DNA of 49,679 bases from CAYWKS01 sp964458935 (GTDB taxonomy: Bacteria; Planctomycetota; Phycisphaerae; Phycisphaerales; Zrk34). The stretch covers positions 1-49,679 of the forward strand of contig CAYWKS010000019.1 of the NCBI GenBank assembly GCA_964458935.1, read 5' to 3'. The notes beneath the pieces were generated by a model. It was given only the letters and a program-made list of their open reading frames with translations. It had not been told where the DNA came from and searched no databases. Shown in pieces: positions 5,578 to 14,116 of this stretch. Positions within the stretch are counted from its first letter, which is position 1, and each line of letters begins with the position of its first letter. The position numbers were made by a program, and so were the translations under genes.

Positions 5578-8526
5578 ATGGCAGCCAGCACAGGCATGGC
5601 CGGCAAGTGCATCCGCATCCGCGGCGCGCGCGAGCACAACCTCGCCGGCGTCGACATCGACATCCCCCGCGACCAGCTCGTGGTGGTGACCGGTTTGTCG
5701 GGGTCGGGCAAGAGCAGCCTCGCGTTCGACACCATCTACGCCGAGGGCCAGCGCAAGTACGTCGAGAGCCTCTCGGCGTATGCGCGGCAGTTCCTCGAGC
5801 AGATGCACAAGCCCGACATCGAGGAGATCGAGGGCCTGCCCCCCACGATCGCGATCGAGCAGCGGTCGGCGTCGCACAACCCCCGGTCCACGGTGGCGAC
5901 GACCACGGAGATCTACGACTACCTGCGGCTGCTGTTCGCCCGCGCGGGTCGGCCCCACTGCTGGCACACCGACGACGACGGCCACGTCTGCGGCCGGCCC
6001 ATCACCGCCACCACCGCCACGCAGATCGTCGACCACGTGATGGCCATGCCCGCCGGCACCAAGCTGATGGTCCTCGCCCCGGTCGTCCGCGGCAAGAAGG
6101 GCGAGCACCGCGAGGTGCTCGAATCCATCCAGCGGCAGGGCTTCGTCCGGGCCCGGATCGACGGCGAGGTCGCCGACCTCCGGCACGCGCCCGCCCTGAA
6201 CAAGCGCAAGGCCCACACCATCGAGGCCGTCGTCGACCGGATCATCGTCAAGGACGAGGTCCGCGCGCGGTTGGCCGACTCGATCGAGATCTCGCTCAAG
6301 CAGTCCGAGGGGCTGGTCATCATCACGGTGATGGACGAGTCGGGCCCGGGGGGCGGTGAACGATGGGTCGACCACCTGTACAGCGAGAAGTACGCGTGCG
6401 CCCAGCACCCCGAGTGCGCGCTGGAGGAGTTGGCGCCGCGGCTGTTCAGCTTCAACTCGCCGTACGGCGCGTGCGAGCAGTGCGGGGGGCTGGGCACGAT
6501 CCTGGAGTTCGACGAGCAGTTGATCGTGCCGGACCCGGAGCTGAGCCTGGCCGACGGCGCGATCGAGGCGTGGCGGAAGCACGGCAAGCGGATGAACATC
6601 TACTACGGGCGGATGATCCGCCAGTTCTGCCGCGACTTCGACGCCGACGCCGACACCCCCTACAAGGCGTTGTCCAAGCCGACCCGCCGCATCCTGATGC
6701 ACGGCACGACCAGCCGCGACGAGTCGAAGTACGGCACGTACTTCGAGGGGGTGATCCCGAACCTGCAACGCCGCTGGGACAACACCGATTCGGAGTACGT
6801 GAAGCAGCGTCTTCACAACTACCTGTCGGAGGCGGCGTGCGAGGGGTGCCACGGGGCGCGGCTGAGGCGGCCGTCGCTGCACGTCATGCTGCAGGCGACC
6901 GACGCGGCGGCCGAGGCCGCCCGACGCGGCAGCGGCCAACGCTTCGGCGAGCCCCTGCGTTTCAACATCGACGACGTGGTGCGGATGACCATCGGCGAAG
7001 CGCTGGCGTTCTTCCAACACCTCGTGCTCGACAGCGAGCAGCGGGTCATCGCCGAGCCGATCGTCAAGGAGGTGCGGTCGCGGCTTCAGTTCATGGCCGA
7101 CGTCGGGCTGGACTACCTCAACCTCAACCGGTCGACGAGCACGCTCAGCGGCGGTGAGGCGCAGCGGATCCGGCTCGCGACCCAGGTCGGGTCGGGGCTG
7201 GTCGGGTGCTGCTACGTGCTCGACGAACCGACGATCGGGCTGCACCAGCGGGACAACGCGAGGCTGATCCGCACGCTGCGGCACCTGACCGACATCGGCA
7301 ACACCGTGCTGGTCGTCGAGCACGACGAGGAGACGATCCGGTCGGCGGACTGGATCATCGACATCGGCCCCGGGCCCGGGCGGCACGGCGGGCGGGTGAT
7401 CGCCTGCGGCGACCTGAACCACCTCATGGCCAGCAAGGACTCGGTGACCGCGAAGTATCTCACCGGCGAGTACGAGATCGACCTGCCCGAGCGGCGGCGC
7501 CAGGTCGACCTCGACAACGCCGTGGTCGTCAAGGGCGCCCGCGAGAACAACCTGCGCCGGATCAGCGCGAGGTTCCCGCTGAGCGGGCTGCTCTGCGTGA
7601 CCGGGGTCTCGGGTTCGGGCAAGAGCACGCTGGTCAACCAGATCCTGCTGCGGGCGATGCGGCGGTACCTGCACGCGGCGCGCGAGAAGCCCGGCGCCCA
7701 CGACCGGGTGAACGGGCTGGGCAACATCGACCGGGTCATCGAGGTCGACCAGTCGCCCATCGGCCGCACCCCGCGGTCCAACCCCGCGACGTACACCGGC
7801 GTGTTCGACGAGGTCCGCAAGCTCTACGCGCTGACGCGGGAGGCGAAGATCCGCGGGTACAAGGCCGGCCGCTTCAGCTTCAACGTCAAGGGCGGCCGGT
7901 GCGAGTCGTGCCAGGGCCAGGGCGTCAAGAAGATCGAGATGCACTTCCTGCCCGACGTCTTCGTCGAGTGCGAGCAGTGCAAGGGCACCCGGTACAACCG
8001 CGAGACCCTGGAGATCCGCTACCGCAACCGCAACATCGCCGAGGTCCTGGAGATGACCGTCGAGGAGGCGATGGAGTTCTTCGAGGCGTTCCCCAAGATC
8101 GTGCAGATGACCCGGACGCTGCGGGACGTCGGGCTGGGCTACATCCACCTCGGCCAGGCCAGCACCACGCTCTCCGGGGGCGAGGCGCAACGCGTCAAGC
8201 TCGCCACCGAGCTGGGCAAGAACGCCTCGGGCCACACCGTCTACGTGCTCGACGAGCCGACGACCGGCCTGCACTTCGCCGACATCCACAACCTGCTGAA
8301 CGTGCTGAACCGGCTCGTCGACAAGGGCCACACCGTCATCGTGATCGAGCACAACCTCGACGTGATCAAGTGCGCCGACTGGGTGGTGGACCTCGGCCCG
8401 GAGGGCGGGCACCAGGGCGGGACGATCGTGGCCGAGGGCACGCCCGAGCAGGTCGCCGCGACCCCCGGCAGCTACACGGGGCAGTTCCTGACCCCCCTGC
8501 TCCGCCGCTCCGCCGCCGCGGGGTGA
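5578..8526 (+). CDS. uvrA: Excinuclease ABC subunit A
   Basis: This 982-residue ABC-type ATPase is the damage-recognition subunit of nucleotide excision repair; it loads UvrB. Walker A of the first domain is GLSGSGKSSLAFD (about residue 38), followed by the family-specific YVESLSAYARQFLEQM. A zinc site of the CxxxxxC/CxxC type is in CAQHPEC...ACEQCGGLG (about 280-310). The first signature STLSGGEAQRIRLATQ and Walker B CYVLDEPTIGLH follow. The second domain has GVSGSGKSTLVNQ, the second zinc module CESCQGQG...CEQCKGTRYN, the signature TTLSGGEAQRVKLATEL and VYVLDEPTTGLH. A short insert (CWHTDDDGHVCGRPI) makes it a little longer than the E. coli protein. GGGAGGGG lies about 12 bases before ATG 5578. 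It is monocistronic, convergent with the secretion cluster. Confidence 0.97.
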   Translation: MAASTGMAGKCIRIRGAREHNLAGVDIDIPRDQLVVVTGLSGSGKSSLAFDTIYAEGQRKYVESLSAYARQFLEQMHKPDIEEIEGLPPTIAIEQRSASHNPRSTVATTTEIYDYLRLLFARAGRPHCWHTDDDGHVCGRPITATTATQIVDHVMAMPAGTKLMVLAPVVRGKKGEHREVLESIQRQGFVRARIDGEVADLRHAPALNKRKAHTIEAVVDRIIVKDEVRARLADSIEISLKQSEGLVIITVMDESGPGGGERWVDHLYSEKYACAQHPECALEELAPRLFSFNSPYGACEQCGGLGTILEFDEQLIVPDPELSLADGAIEAWRKHGKRMNIYYGRMIRQFCRDFDADADTPYKALSKPTRRILMHGTTSRDESKYGTYFEGVIPNLQRRWDNTDSEYVKQRLHNYLSEAACEGCHGARLRRPSLHVMLQATDAAAEAARRGSGQRFGEPLRFNIDDVVRMTIGEALAFFQHLVLDSEQRVIAEPIVKEVRSRLQFMADVGLDYLNLNRSTSTLSGGEAQRIRLATQVGSGLVGCCYVLDEPTIGLHQRDNARLIRTLRHLTDIGNTVLVVEHDEETIRSADWIIDIGPGPGRHGGRVIACGDLNHLMASKDSVTAKYLTGEYEIDLPERRRQVDLDNAVVVKGARENNLRRISARFPLSGLLCVTGVSGSGKSTLVNQILLRAMRRYLHAAREKPGAHDRVNGLGNIDRVIEVDQSPIGRTPRSNPATYTGVFDEVRKLYALTREAKIRGYKAGRFSFNVKGGRCESCQGQGVKKIEMHFLPDVFVECEQCKGTRYNRETLEIRYRNRNIAEVLEMTVEEAMEFFEAFPKIVQMTRTLRDVGLGYIHLGQASTTLSGGEAQRVKLATELGKNASGHTVYVLDEPTTGLHFADIHNLLNVLNRLVDKGHTVIVIEHNLDVIKCADWVVDLGPEGGHQGGTIVAEGTPEQVAATPGSYTGQFLTPLLRRSAAAG

Positions 8527-8654
8527 GCATCACCACCACCCTCGGGGGGACCGACGTCGCCGCCGCATGCCGGGTCGAGCCGAACGCGGGCGTTGTCCGT
8601 GGTGGGCGGCGGGCGCCGTACGAGCGATGGGTTCAACCGCTGTGGTGGCGACGG

Positions 8655-9884
8655 TCATCCGCCCGCCATGACGCGGCCGACGCTGAAGATGGGCAGGAGC
8701 AGGCTGATGGCGATGAAACCGACGAGCCCGCCCATGGAGAGGATGAGGGCCGGCTCGATCAGTTGCGTGACCCGCTTGACCGAATCGTCGAAGTCGCTTT
8801 CGGTGAAGACGGCGACGCGTTCCATGACGACACCGAGCCGGCCGGCCTTCTCGCCGGCGTGGATCATGCGGGTGACGCTGGCGGGGATGAGCCGGCTGTC
8901 GCCCAGCGCGGCGGAGAGCTGTGTGCCCTGGCGGAGCCGCTCGTCCACGTGCTCCCACAGCTCGTCGTAGTAGCTGTTGGTGGTCACGTCCCGGACGATC
9001 GCGACCATGTCGAGCATGGGCACGCCGGCGCAGAGCATCGTGCCCATGGTCCGCATCGCGCGGGTGACGTAGAGCTGGTTCATCATCGTGCCGAGCACCG
9101 GGGTGTTCAGCTTGAGCCAGTCGAAGGCGCGTCGGCCGATCGGCCGGGTGCGGAACCACGCCCCGCCGACGATCAGCGCGGCGACCACCGCCGCCCAGAC
9201 GAACCAGTAGTGGATCATGAGGTTGCTGATGGTCAGCAGCAACTGCGTCGGGGCGGGCAGCACCGCGCCGCGCTGGGTGAAGACGTCGCTGAACCGGGGC
9301 AGCACGAACGTCATGAGGAACACGGTCACGATCACCGCGACCGAGAGCATGATGATCGGGTAGACCGTGGCGCCCCGGACCGCCCGCAGCGTCTCCCGCT
9401 CCTTGGTCAGGTAGGTGCAGACGCGCTCGAGCATCGGGCCCATCGTGCCGGAGGTCTCGCTGGCGCGGATCAGCGAGATCATCAGGGCCGGGAACACGCG
9501 GCGGTGGCGGGCCAGCGCGATCGACAGCGGCTCGCCGGCGTGGACCTGGTCGCTCACGTCGTCGAGGATCGGCCCGAAGTAGCGGTTGGGGCACTGCTCG
9601 GTCAGGGTCCGCAGGGCCTCGCCGAGCGTGACGCCCGTCTCGACCATGACCGAGAGCTGGTGGGCCATGTAGATGATGTCGTCGCGCTTCACGTGGCCGT
9701 AGCAGGACTCCAGCGAGGCGGGGCCGTCGTCCGCCTCGGCGTCGGCGGGCCTCTCGTGGAGGCGGACGATGAACTTGCCGTCGGCGCGGAGCTGCCGACC
9801 GGCTGCGTGCAGGTCCGTCGCGTCGATGGTGCCGTTGACCATCTGCCCCCCGGCGTCGCGTGCTTCGTAGGCGAACACCGTCAT
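8655..9884 (-). CDS. gspF: Type II secretion / type IV pilus inner-membrane platform protein (GspF/PilC)
   Basis: This 409-residue protein is the polytopic platform that links the motor ATPase to pseudopilin assembly. It starts with FAYEARDAGGQMVNGTIDA, the canonical GspF N-terminus. Two GspF cytoplasmic domains follow (about residues 70-190 and 275-395), separated by membrane helices around VYPIIMLSVAVIVTVFLMTF and FVWAAVVAALIVGG, with a last helix PALILSMGGLVGFIAISLL. The length is normal for the family. It is the final gene of the 19.5 kb minus-strand cluster, 30 bases after gspE, so it is presumably cotranscribed with its motor. Confidence 0.93.
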   Translation of the reverse strand: MTVFAYEARDAGGQMVNGTIDATDLHAAGRQLRADGKFIVRLHERPADAEADDGPASLESCYGHVKRDDIIYMAHQLSVMVETGVTLGEALRTLTEQCPNRYFGPILDDVSDQVHAGEPLSIALARHRRVFPALMISLIRASETSGTMGPMLERVCTYLTKERETLRAVRGATVYPIIMLSVAVIVTVFLMTFVLPRFSDVFTQRGAVLPAPTQLLLTISNLMIHYWFVWAAVVAALIVGGAWFRTRPIGRRAFDWLKLNTPVLGTMMNQLYVTRAMRTMGTMLCAGVPMLDMVAIVRDVTTNSYYDELWEHVDERLRQGTQLSAALGDSRLIPASVTRMIHAGEKAGRLGVVMERVAVFTESDFDDSVKRVTQLIEPALILSMGGLVGFIAISLLLPIFSVGRVMAGG

Positions 9885-9914
9885 GCCGTTGCGTTCCCTT
9901 ACCGACGGGCCCGG

Positions 9915-11648
9915 TTATCCCGCGGTGGCGTAGAGGACCTCCTCGATGGTGGTCAGGCCCGCCTTGACCTTCTCCATGCCGTCGGCGCGGAGGGTGGCGA
10001 AGCCTTCGTCGTTGGCCATTTGGCGGAGGGTGTGCATGCCCTCGCCGGCGGCGATCGAATCGAGCATCGGGTCGGAGGGCTTGAGCAGCTCGAAGACGCC
10101 GATCCGACCGGCGTACCCGGTGTCGCGGCACTTAGCGCAGCCCTTGCCGTGGTAGAACGTGTCGATCGGGCCGATGACCTGCTCGGCGGCGCGGCGGAGC
10201 CCGGGGGCGACGTCGACCGGCTCCTTGCAGTTGGAGCAGACCTTGCGGACCAGCCGCTGGGCGAGCACGCCGCGGAGCGACGCGGCGACGAGGTAGGGCT
10301 CGACGCCGATGTTGTACAGGCGGGTCACGGCGCTGGGCGCGTCGTTGGTGTGCAGCGTCGAGAGCACGAGGTGCCCGGTCAGCGCCGCCTGCGTGGCGAT
10401 CTTCGCGGTCTCGCAGTCGCGGATCTCGCCGAGCATCACCACGTCGGGGTCCTGGCGGAGCAGCGCACGCAGCGCGTTGGAGAACTGGAAGCCCGCCTTC
10501 TCGTTCACCTGGAACTGGTTCACCCCGGCGAGGTTGAATTCGACCGGGTCCTCGACGGTGCAGATGTTGACCGCCGGGTCGTTGATGTCGTTGAGCACGG
10601 AGTAGAGCGTGGTGCTCTTGCCCGAGCCGGTCGGCCCGGTGACCAGCACGATGCCGTTGGGCGCGTGGATGACCTGCTTGAACTGCTGGAGCATGTCGTA
10701 GTTGAAGCCCAGCTTCTCGAGCGAGACCAGGATGTTGCGGTTGTCGATGATGCGGATGACGGTCTTTTCGCCGTGCTTGCCGGGCATGGTGCTGACGCGG
10801 AGGTCGACGGGCCGGCCCTCGAGCATGACGTGGATCCCGCCGTCCTGCGGGACGCGGCGCTCGGAGATGTCGAGCTGGGCCATGATCTTGATGCGGCTGA
10901 CGACCGCCGCGTGCATCTGGTGCGGCGGGCTGATCTTCTCGTACAGCCGCCCGTCCACCCGGTACCGAACGCGGAGCACGTTCTCGTCGGGTTCGATGTG
11001 GATGTCGCTGGCGCCCTCGCGGACCGCGTTGTAGATCAGGTAGTTGACCAGCTTGATCACGGGCGAGTGGCCGGCCACCTCCTCGAGGTTGGCCAGCTCG
11101 GTGATCTGGTTCTCGACGATGTTCAGGTCGCTGGAGGGGATGTCGTCGACGATGTCGTCGATCACGAAGACGTTGGCCGCGGGCAGGTAGGCCTGGAGCG
11201 TGTGGCGGATGTCGTGCGCCGTGGCCGCGACGATCTGGACCGTGTGCCCGCTGACCTTCTCGATCTCCTCGATGAGGAAGAGGTTGGCCGGCTCGGGCAC
11301 CGCGACCGTCAGCTTGCCGTTGACCAGGAACAGCGGCATGACGCTGTGCTTCTCGATGAACTCGCGGGGCAGGACCTCGACCACCTTCGGGTCCGCGATC
11401 CGCGGCGCCACGCGGGCGTACGGCACGCCGTACGCCTCGGCCAGCACCTCGGTGACCTGGTCCTCGCTGACGATCTGCATCTCGACCAGCGTCTCGCCGA
11501 GCAGCTTGCGATGGCCCTGGGCGCGCTGATGCTCCAGCGCCTCGCTGATCTGTTCCTCGGTGACCAGGGCCTTCTCGACCAGCAGCCGGCCGAGCTGCTT
11601 GGCCGGCGCGGCCGGGGGCGGGTTGTCCGTCGTCTTGAGTTGGCTCAT
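9915..11648 (-). CDS. gspE: Secretion/pilus motor ATPase with MshEN domain (GspE/PilB)
   Basis: This 577-residue hexameric ATPase powers pseudopilus assembly. Residues 18-75 hold the two repeats of an MshEN domain: QLGRLLVEKALVTEEQISEA, then LLGETLVEMQIVSEDQVTEV. This is the module shown in MshE-type ATPases to bind cyclic di-GMP. The catalytic half has Walker A GPTGSGKSTT (338-347), an Asp-box with EGASDIHIEP (about 211), Walker B VVMLGEIRD and a four-Cys zinc module (CSNC...CAKC). GspF follows immediately. The STAS gene ends four bases upstream and an HD-GYP phosphodiesterase lies just before that, so c-di-GMP control of the motor is a direct inference from gene content. Confidence 0.95.
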   Translation of the reverse strand: MSQLKTTDNPPPAAPAKQLGRLLVEKALVTEEQISEALEHQRAQGHRKLLGETLVEMQIVSEDQVTEVLAEAYGVPYARVAPRIADPKVVEVLPREFIEKHSVMPLFLVNGKLTVAVPEPANLFLIEEIEKVSGHTVQIVAATAHDIRHTLQAYLPAANVFVIDDIVDDIPSSDLNIVENQITELANLEEVAGHSPVIKLVNYLIYNAVREGASDIHIEPDENVLRVRYRVDGRLYEKISPPHQMHAAVVSRIKIMAQLDISERRVPQDGGIHVMLEGRPVDLRVSTMPGKHGEKTVIRIIDNRNILVSLEKLGFNYDMLQQFKQVIHAPNGIVLVTGPTGSGKSTTLYSVLNDINDPAVNICTVEDPVEFNLAGVNQFQVNEKAGFQFSNALRALLRQDPDVVMLGEIRDCETAKIATQAALTGHLVLSTLHTNDAPSAVTRLYNIGVEPYLVAASLRGVLAQRLVRKVCSNCKEPVDVAPGLRRAAEQVIGPIDTFYHGKGCAKCRDTGYAGRIGVFELLKPSDPMLDSIAAGEGMHTLRQMANDEGFATLRADGMEKVKAGLTTIEEVLYATAG

Positions 11649-11652
11649 GCGT

Positions 11653-11988
11653 CTATCTCAAGCTCTTCAGGGCCGTGTCCAGATCGGCGTGCGTATCAAA
11701 GTGGTGCTCCAGCCGCGTCACGTGCAGGATCGTCCGCACCGTGTCGGTCGGCTGGGCGAGGCGGACCTGGCCGAGGCGGTCGTCGGCCTGCTCCTGCAGC
11801 CAGAGCATCAGCTCCAGCGCCTTGGAATCGATGAACTCGGTCTGGCCGAAGTCGAACACGAAGTCGCGTGCCCCGGCCTCCAGCCGCTCCTCGAGCAGCT
11901 TCCGCATGGGCTCCAGGTCGTCGGTCGTCACGTCGCCCTCGGGCGCGACCACGGTGATGCGGTCGTAGTTCTCGTGCTTGAGCTTCAT
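11653..11988 (-). CDS. STAS-domain protein (anti-sigma-factor-antagonist-like)
   Basis: This is a 111-residue single STAS domain, the SpoIIAA/RsbV fold. The regulatory Ser is visible in FIDSKALELM, where the DS pair matches the site phosphorylated by serine kinases of the RsbW/SpoIIAB type. N-terminal ITVVAPEGDVT and the C-terminal HVTRLEHHFDTHADLDTAL also fit. No such kinase is encoded nearby. It overlaps the end of the HD-GYP gene by four bases (ATGA, 11985-11988) and is followed by gspE after four bases, so it is translated with both. It probably acts as a phospho-switch or scaffold for the secretion system rather than on a sigma factor. Confidence 0.85.
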   Translation of the reverse strand: MKLKHENYDRITVVAPEGDVTTDDLEPMRKLLEERLEAGARDFVFDFGQTEFIDSKALELMLWLQEQADDRLGQVRLAQPTDTVRTILHVTRLEHHFDTHADLDTALKSLR

Positions 11989-13652
11989 GCCGGCGCCTCC
12001 TCCCGCAACTCCCGGCCGAGCAGCGACTGACGCTGCTGGTGCTTCAGGACCATCTGGTGGTACTCGGCGAAGTCCAGGTCGACGAACACCTCGGCGAGGT
12101 GGGGGTCGAACTGGCTGCCGGCGCAGCGGTGGATCTCGTCGAGCACCGCGTTCAGCGGCAGCGCCTCGCGGTAGGTGCGTGTGCTGCTCATCGCGTCGAA
12201 GCTGTCGGCGAGGCAGAGCACCCGCCCGAACAGCGGGATGTTGTCGCCGGCCAGCCCGTCCGGGTAGCCCTTGCCGTCGTACCGCTCGTGGTGGTACAGC
12301 ACGCCGGGGATCAGGTCCTGCATCTGGCGGATGCCCTGGAGGATGCGGCCGCCGATCCGCGGGTGCGTCTTGATGATGGCGAACTCGCGGTCGGTGAGAC
12401 GGCCGGGCTTGGTGAGCACCGCCTCGGGCACGCCGATCTTGCCCACGTCGTGCAGCAGCCCCGCCAGGTGCAGCCGCTCGACCGTGTAGCTGTCGAGCCC
12501 GGCCGCCTCGGCGAGGCTCCGCCCGAGCCACGCCACCCGCTCGCTGTGGCCGCACGTGTACGTGTCCTTCGCGTCGATCGCGTTGACCAGCGACCGCAAG
12601 GTGCCCATGAACATGTCCTGGACGTCCTCGTACAGCATGGCGTTCTCGAGGAAGATGCCGATGCTCTGGCCCAGCGACGTGATGAGCTTGCTGTCGACGC
12701 TGCACAGCTCGCCGTCGTTGATCTTGTCGGCGCCGACGATGAACCCCAGCAGCCGTTCCTCCCGGACCAGCGGCACGAGCAGCATGTGCCGCGCCAGCCC
12801 GGTGAGCGCGTCGATCCCGAGTTGCGAGACGTCTTCGATGATGCGCGAGCATTGATCGTTGCCGCAGCGGATCATGAGCTGGCGGGCGATGGTGCTGATG
12901 CGGGCGCGGGTGCAGGGGATCTGGCCGGCGATGAACAGCTCGCCCCGCATCGCGCCCAGCCGATCGTCGGTCTCGTTGAGCTGCAGCGCGATCCAGTGCA
13001 GGCCCACCACCTGCTGAAGCTCGTCCATCGCGTCCCGGAGGAACGCCTTGGGCTCCTGCGTCACGGTCATCCCCGCCGACAGCTTGTAGACCAGCGACAG
13101 CTCCTCGTAGGTCTCGGAGAGCTGCTGGCTGAGCGTGTCGATCTCGAGGTCGTGGCCCTGCTGGTGCTCGACGTCCTGGTTCATCCACCGCAGCAGGTGG
13201 GCGATGCGGTGGACCTGCGGCTCGTCGGGCAGCGGCTGCGAGGCGCACTGGGCCAGCGCCGCGTCGCGGTCGAGCCCGGCCTCGCCGAGGACCTGCACGA
13301 ACTGCTCGCTCGCCGGCAGCGCCGGCGTGAGCAGCAGCGCCACGCGGTAACCCAGGCAGCGGCGCCGCAGCCGCCACGGCAGCGGCACGATCCAGCAGCC
13401 CGGCCAGAGCATGGTCGGCTCGACGTCGTCGCGGCCCTGCCACTGCCGCACCGCCAGCGACAGCGACCGCCCGAACAGCGCCGACCGGCTCACCAGGCGG
13501 TTGAGGTCGAGGCGGTCGGGCTTGCCCGCCGCGGCGACCGCGCGGATCGACCCGCCGGTGTCCACCGTCACCACGGTGAAACCCAGTTGGGTGCAGCGGC
13601 GGACCAGTTCCCCGCCCGCCGTCCAGTCGATCTCGCGCGTCAGCGTGGTCAT
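11985..13652 (-). CDS. GAF/HD-GYP cyclic-di-GMP phosphodiesterase
   Basis: This is a 555-residue protein. Residues 1-180 form an unassigned sensory region; residues 195-340 look like a GAF domain (preceded by a helix TYEELSLVYKLS); an HD-GYP domain follows from about 345. The catalytic set is intact: the HD pair at 401-402 in LLHDVGKIG, and HHERYDGKGYPDG at 454-466. Enzymes with this set hydrolyse c-di-GMP. It overlaps the response-regulator gene upstream (ATGA, 13649-13652) and the STAS gene downstream. Its target may be the c-di-GMP-binding motor ATPase two genes downstream. No diguanylate cyclase (GGDEF) is in the window. Confidence 0.92.
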   Translation of the reverse strand: MTTLTREIDWTAGGELVRRCTQLGFTVVTVDTGGSIRAVAAAGKPDRLDLNRLVSRSALFGRSLSLAVRQWQGRDDVEPTMLWPGCWIVPLPWRLRRRCLGYRVALLLTPALPASEQFVQVLGEAGLDRDAALAQCASQPLPDEPQVHRIAHLLRWMNQDVEHQQGHDLEIDTLSQQLSETYEELSLVYKLSAGMTVTQEPKAFLRDAMDELQQVVGLHWIALQLNETDDRLGAMRGELFIAGQIPCTRARISTIARQLMIRCGNDQCSRIIEDVSQLGIDALTGLARHMLLVPLVREERLLGFIVGADKINDGELCSVDSKLITSLGQSIGIFLENAMLYEDVQDMFMGTLRSLVNAIDAKDTYTCGHSERVAWLGRSLAEAAGLDSYTVERLHLAGLLHDVGKIGVPEAVLTKPGRLTDREFAIIKTHPRIGGRILQGIRQMQDLIPGVLYHHERYDGKGYPDGLAGDNIPLFGRVLCLADSFDAMSSTRTYREALPLNAVLDEIHRCAGSQFDPHLAEVFVDLDFAEYHQMVLKHQQRQSLLGRELREEAPA

Positions 13653-14050
13653 GCTACGGCTTCCGGTCCCCGGGACAGCGCGTCCTGCACGGTGGCCAGC
13701 ACCTCGCGCGGGCTGAAGGGCTTGGTCAGGACGCTGTGGATCGACGTCGCCTCCAGGTCCTCGGCGCTGAGGCCCGACCCGCGCGCCGTGAGCATGATCG
13801 CCGGCGTCTGCGACGTGGGCCCGTGCTCACGCAGCTTCCGGCAGACCTCCAGGCCCGTCAGGAACGGCATCTGGTAGTCGGTGATGATCACGTCCGGCTC
13901 GTGCTGCACGGCCATCTCGTAGCCTTCCTCGCCGTCGACGGCGGTCAGCACCTCGTACCCCGCGTTCCGCAGCTTCAGCGACACCACGTGCAGGATGTGC
14001 GATTCGTCATCGATCACGAGAACCACCGGCTTGTCCCGCCCGTCAGCCAT
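13649..14050 (-). CDS. CheY-like single-domain response regulator
   Basis: This is a 133-residue receiver domain with no output domain. It has the acidic pair DD at 14-15, the phospho-acceptor Asp58 in IITDYQMP, the Thr of MLTAR and the Lys of LTKPFSPRE. AGGAG lies six bases before the ATG at 14050. It sits between the histidine kinase, its likely phosphodonor, and the HD-GYP gene, with which it overlaps by four bases. A stand-alone receiver probably acts by binding a partner such as the phosphodiesterase. Confidence 0.92.
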   Translation of the reverse strand: MADGRDKPVVLVIDDESHILHVVSLKLRNAGYEVLTAVDGEEGYEMAVQHEPDVIITDYQMPFLTGLEVCRKLREHGPTSQTPAIMLTARGSGLSAEDLEATSIHSVLTKPFSPREVLATVQDALSRGPEAVA

Positions 14051-14116
14051 CTTGTACTCCTGTCTCGGGCGCCCGGCGCGATCGGCGGCCGCCTCCGCGA
14101 CAACGTCCGCCTCGTG

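Noticed and set aside
5455..8412. Long open frame on the minus strand opposite uvrA
   Set aside because: It is open only because of the GC-rich codon bias of uvrA, it is low-complexity (Asp/Leu/Val/Arg-rich), and it overlaps a gene with unmistakable UvrA motifs. Only its last 121 codons (5089-5454) are a real gene.
7206..11834. 1542-codon open frame on the plus strand
   Set aside because: It spans uvrA, gspF and gspE in other frames, has no domain signal, and is a shadow of high-GC coding on both strands.
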